From positions 38,661 through 90,201 of the forward strand of contig DHHM01000019.1 of NCBI GenBank assembly GCA_002403305.1: a DNA stretch of 51,541 nucleotides, given 5' to 3'. Positions 50,139 through 51,541 of this stretch are shown here, one piece after another. Each line of letters begins with the position of its first letter. Positions within the stretch are counted from its first letter, which is position 1. Under the pieces are notes generated by a model that worked only from the letters and a program-made list of their open reading frames with translations, was not told the DNA's origin and ran no database searches. Source of the DNA: Bacteroidales bacterium UBA4772. GTDB lineage: Bacteria; Bacteroidota; Bacteroidia; Bacteroidales; VadinHA17. A program made the translations under genes and the position numbers.

Positions 50139-51533
50139 TTACCTTGTCAAGAAGTTATATCCGTTAAAGGTATTGCATAATTCTGAGAAAACATTGCGTT
50201 CGTGTTTGCGGGTTGTTGAGACAAAGCTTGCTATTCGGGCATAGATCTCTGCTCCTTCGAAAGAACGGAAGCAATTGGATACTTTCAGTTTGACCTTAGC
50301 TGGTCTAAGATCTCGTTCGGCAAGATTATTTGTAAATGGCACTTCCTGGTTGAAAGCGAATGCAAGTACAGCCTCTTTTTCCCTGATCAGACGTTCTACA
50401 AGATTTCTTCCTTTGGTTCGTTTATAACGGCCCTTCTTTCCCGAAATCTTTCCTGGCGGGGGTTCCGCTTTTTCACCCATACCACAAATCAGGGTGTACC
50501 TCGCTTGAATTTGTTGTCGTCGCCTGATCCTTTCTTCAAGGGGCATTTCAAATATATGCATCAGGAAGGTTTTGAAAACCCCGGCCCACTTGCTTTGTTG
50601 GTTCTCGATCAATCCCTCAAGTTCCCTGAGAATATGTGCCCCGCAAAGGGCATGGTCCAGTTCATTGAAATTGAAATAGCTACCCCAGCAATCATGTACC
50701 AGCCAACCGGTGAGCTTATTCAGGATGGATTGCCCGCTCTGTAATGCCAGTCTCCCTCGTTTCTCATGTACGAAAAGATATGTGTACATCTCTGTGGTTG
50801 CAACGTGCAGCCAGTGCAACATCTCTTCTACCCGGATCCCGGTCTCATCGGCATGGGCGGTCATCGCCTCAATGATCTTTGATTTGATGATTTCCATGGG
50901 CTCTTTCAGCTGCTTGTAGCATTGCTTCGAGGCTGAATATACCGTTGATTCATTGATGGCATATCCGAACGAGTCACTAAATAAAATCTGTATCTTTTTG
51001 AATGGTATTCTATAGTCTACATTCAATAATGTCGTAAGAGCTTTAACTCCCTGACCATATTGAACAGGAGCATTGACCCCTTCAGGAGCAATACCCTTGT
51101 GCCACTTGCCACATACAGGACATTTTCCCTTTAGCAACTCATGGGAGATAACTTCCAGCCTGGGTTGGGGTAAATCGAAAACCTGGCGCGTTTCCGCCAC
51201 ACTCAGTTCCTCATCGCTGAATTCATGACCACAGTCGCACGGACCGGGTTTATGCTTCACTGTCTTATCTGGATGTTCGACCTGCCGAAGGGTTCTGCCC
51301 TGATGTCCCTGCTGGCCTCCCTGTTTGCCCTTCTTCTTTCTTGGAAAAGCAGGCTTCCTCTGGTAACCATCACTTGATGGAGGTTTACTGCTGTTACGGC
51401 TATTGCTGTTTATGCGAGCCTCCAGTTCTGCCACCTTGGATTTTAGTTCTGCATTTTCTAACTCCATCTCGGTATATTTCAATTGTAGCTCGGCATAATT
51501 TTTCTCCGTCTCATATAATTCTGAGTTTTTCAA
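50139..51533 (-). CDS. IS66-family transposase (TnpC-like)
   Basis: A 464-residue transposase. Order: N-terminal coiled coil (ELENAELKSKVAELEARI), a basic Ser/Lys linker (SSKPPSSDGYQRKP, GKQGGQQGHQGR), a zinc-ribbon (CDCGHEFSD and CPVCGKWHKG), and a DDE core with HADETGIRV, GWLVHDCWGSYFNF and the late NNLAERDLRPAKVK containing the catalytic Glu. The end is VFSELCNTFNGYNFLTR, typical of the family. The start is uncertain: TTG at 51533 is the only usual start codon in frame inside the window, and the true start may be further right. The core looks intact, so the element could be active. Confidence 0.88.
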   Translation of the reverse strand: MKNSELYETEKNYAELQLKYTEMELENAELKSKVAELEARINSNSRNSSKPPSSDGYQRKPAFPRKKKGKQGGQQGHQGRTLRQVEHPDKTVKHKPGPCDCGHEFSDEELSVAETRQVFDLPQPRLEVISHELLKGKCPVCGKWHKGIAPEGVNAPVQYGQGVKALTTLLNVDYRIPFKKIQILFSDSFGYAINESTVYSASKQCYKQLKEPMEIIKSKIIEAMTAHADETGIRVEEMLHWLHVATTEMYTYLFVHEKRGRLALQSGQSILNKLTGWLVHDCWGSYFNFNELDHALCGAHILRELEGLIENQQSKWAGVFKTFLMHIFEMPLEERIRRRQQIQARYTLICGMGEKAEPPPGKISGKKGRYKRTKGRNLVERLIREKEAVLAFAFNQEVPFTNNLAERDLRPAKVKLKVSNCFRSFEGAEIYARIASFVSTTRKHERNVFSELCNTFNGYNFLTR

Positions 51534-51541
51534 TTTAATGT

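Larger units (their letters stand above)
49815..51541 (-). mobile_element. IS66-family insertion sequence, right end outside the window
   Basis: From GTAACTATTTACCAGG at 49815, which interrupts the SpvB-type gene, to the window edge. The element carries an 85-residue accessory gene and an IS66-type transposase on the minus strand. The left boundary is inferred from the break in SpvB homology; the other terminal repeat and the target duplication are not visible. Confidence 0.75.

Overview
The window looks like a chromosomal contig of a Bacteroidota bacterium, most likely order Bacteroidales. The evidence is the Bacteroidota-type -7 promoter boxes (TAnnTTTG, e.g. TACCTTTG), a type IX secretion sorting domain, a FISUMP-domain lipoprotein, a TonB-dependent receptor paired with a DUF4249 lipoprotein, GldL-like membrane modules, the acn-icd-gltA operon, and weak or absent Shine-Dalgarno sites at many starts. 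No rRNA, tRNA or CRISPR array was seen.

Layout. 0-1.4 kb: secreted-type esterase and the C-terminal stump of an AAA-type ATPase. 1.6-6.5 kb: aconitase, NADP-isocitrate dehydrogenase and citrate synthase, the oxidative TCA branch leading to 2-oxoglutarate. 6.6-9.6 kb: S46 peptidase remnant, secreted M20 amidohydrolase, small tyrosine-phosphatase-like protein, FISUMP lipoprotein. 9.7-13.2 kb: a metal-efflux locus (SHOCT protein, His-rich CPH-type P1B ATPase, OprO/P-like porin). 13.5-18.6 kb: large lysine-2,3-aminomutase-like radical SAM protein, CrtI-like FAD oxidoreductase, RhlE-like helicase. 18.7-25.7 kb: the most unusual block. Two paralogous secreted proteins, with an EF-hand-like loop, a Trp/Tyr/His-rich core and an Arg/Ser/Ala low-complexity tail, flank a barrel-less TonB plug protein and a PadR-controlled pair of membrane proteins built from 60-residue GldL-like HWPG modules. 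26-30.3 kb: Thr-tract outer-membrane protein, FMN reductase, a second DEAD-box-type helicase with a small basic partner and a long leader, and an NTF2-like lipoprotein. 30.5-36.6 kb: Ntn-type C45 hydrolase, a tandem pair of M14 carboxypeptidase-like proteins in which the first has lost all catalytic residues, and a PPK2 kinase. 37.1-43.2 kb: one tightly packed operon for molybdate/tungstate sensing, import and molybdenum-cofactor synthesis (modE-like, wtpA/modA, modB, modC, moeA, a short moaA, moaC, mogA). 43.6-51.5 kb: a visibly AT-richer accessory segment with a TonB receptor/DUF4249 pair, a frameshifted S74-chaperone surface protein, a small T9SS cargo, and an SpvB/Rhs-type gene cut by an IS66 element that runs off the window edge.

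Intergenic spaces repeatedly hold short C-terminal or internal gene stumps (AAA ATPase, S46 peptidase, thioredoxin/peroxiredoxin family, two unidentified), GACTG-rich dispersed repeats and REP-like hairpins. This points to ongoing gene decay and repeat activity. All functional calls come from motifs read by eye; no database search was run.
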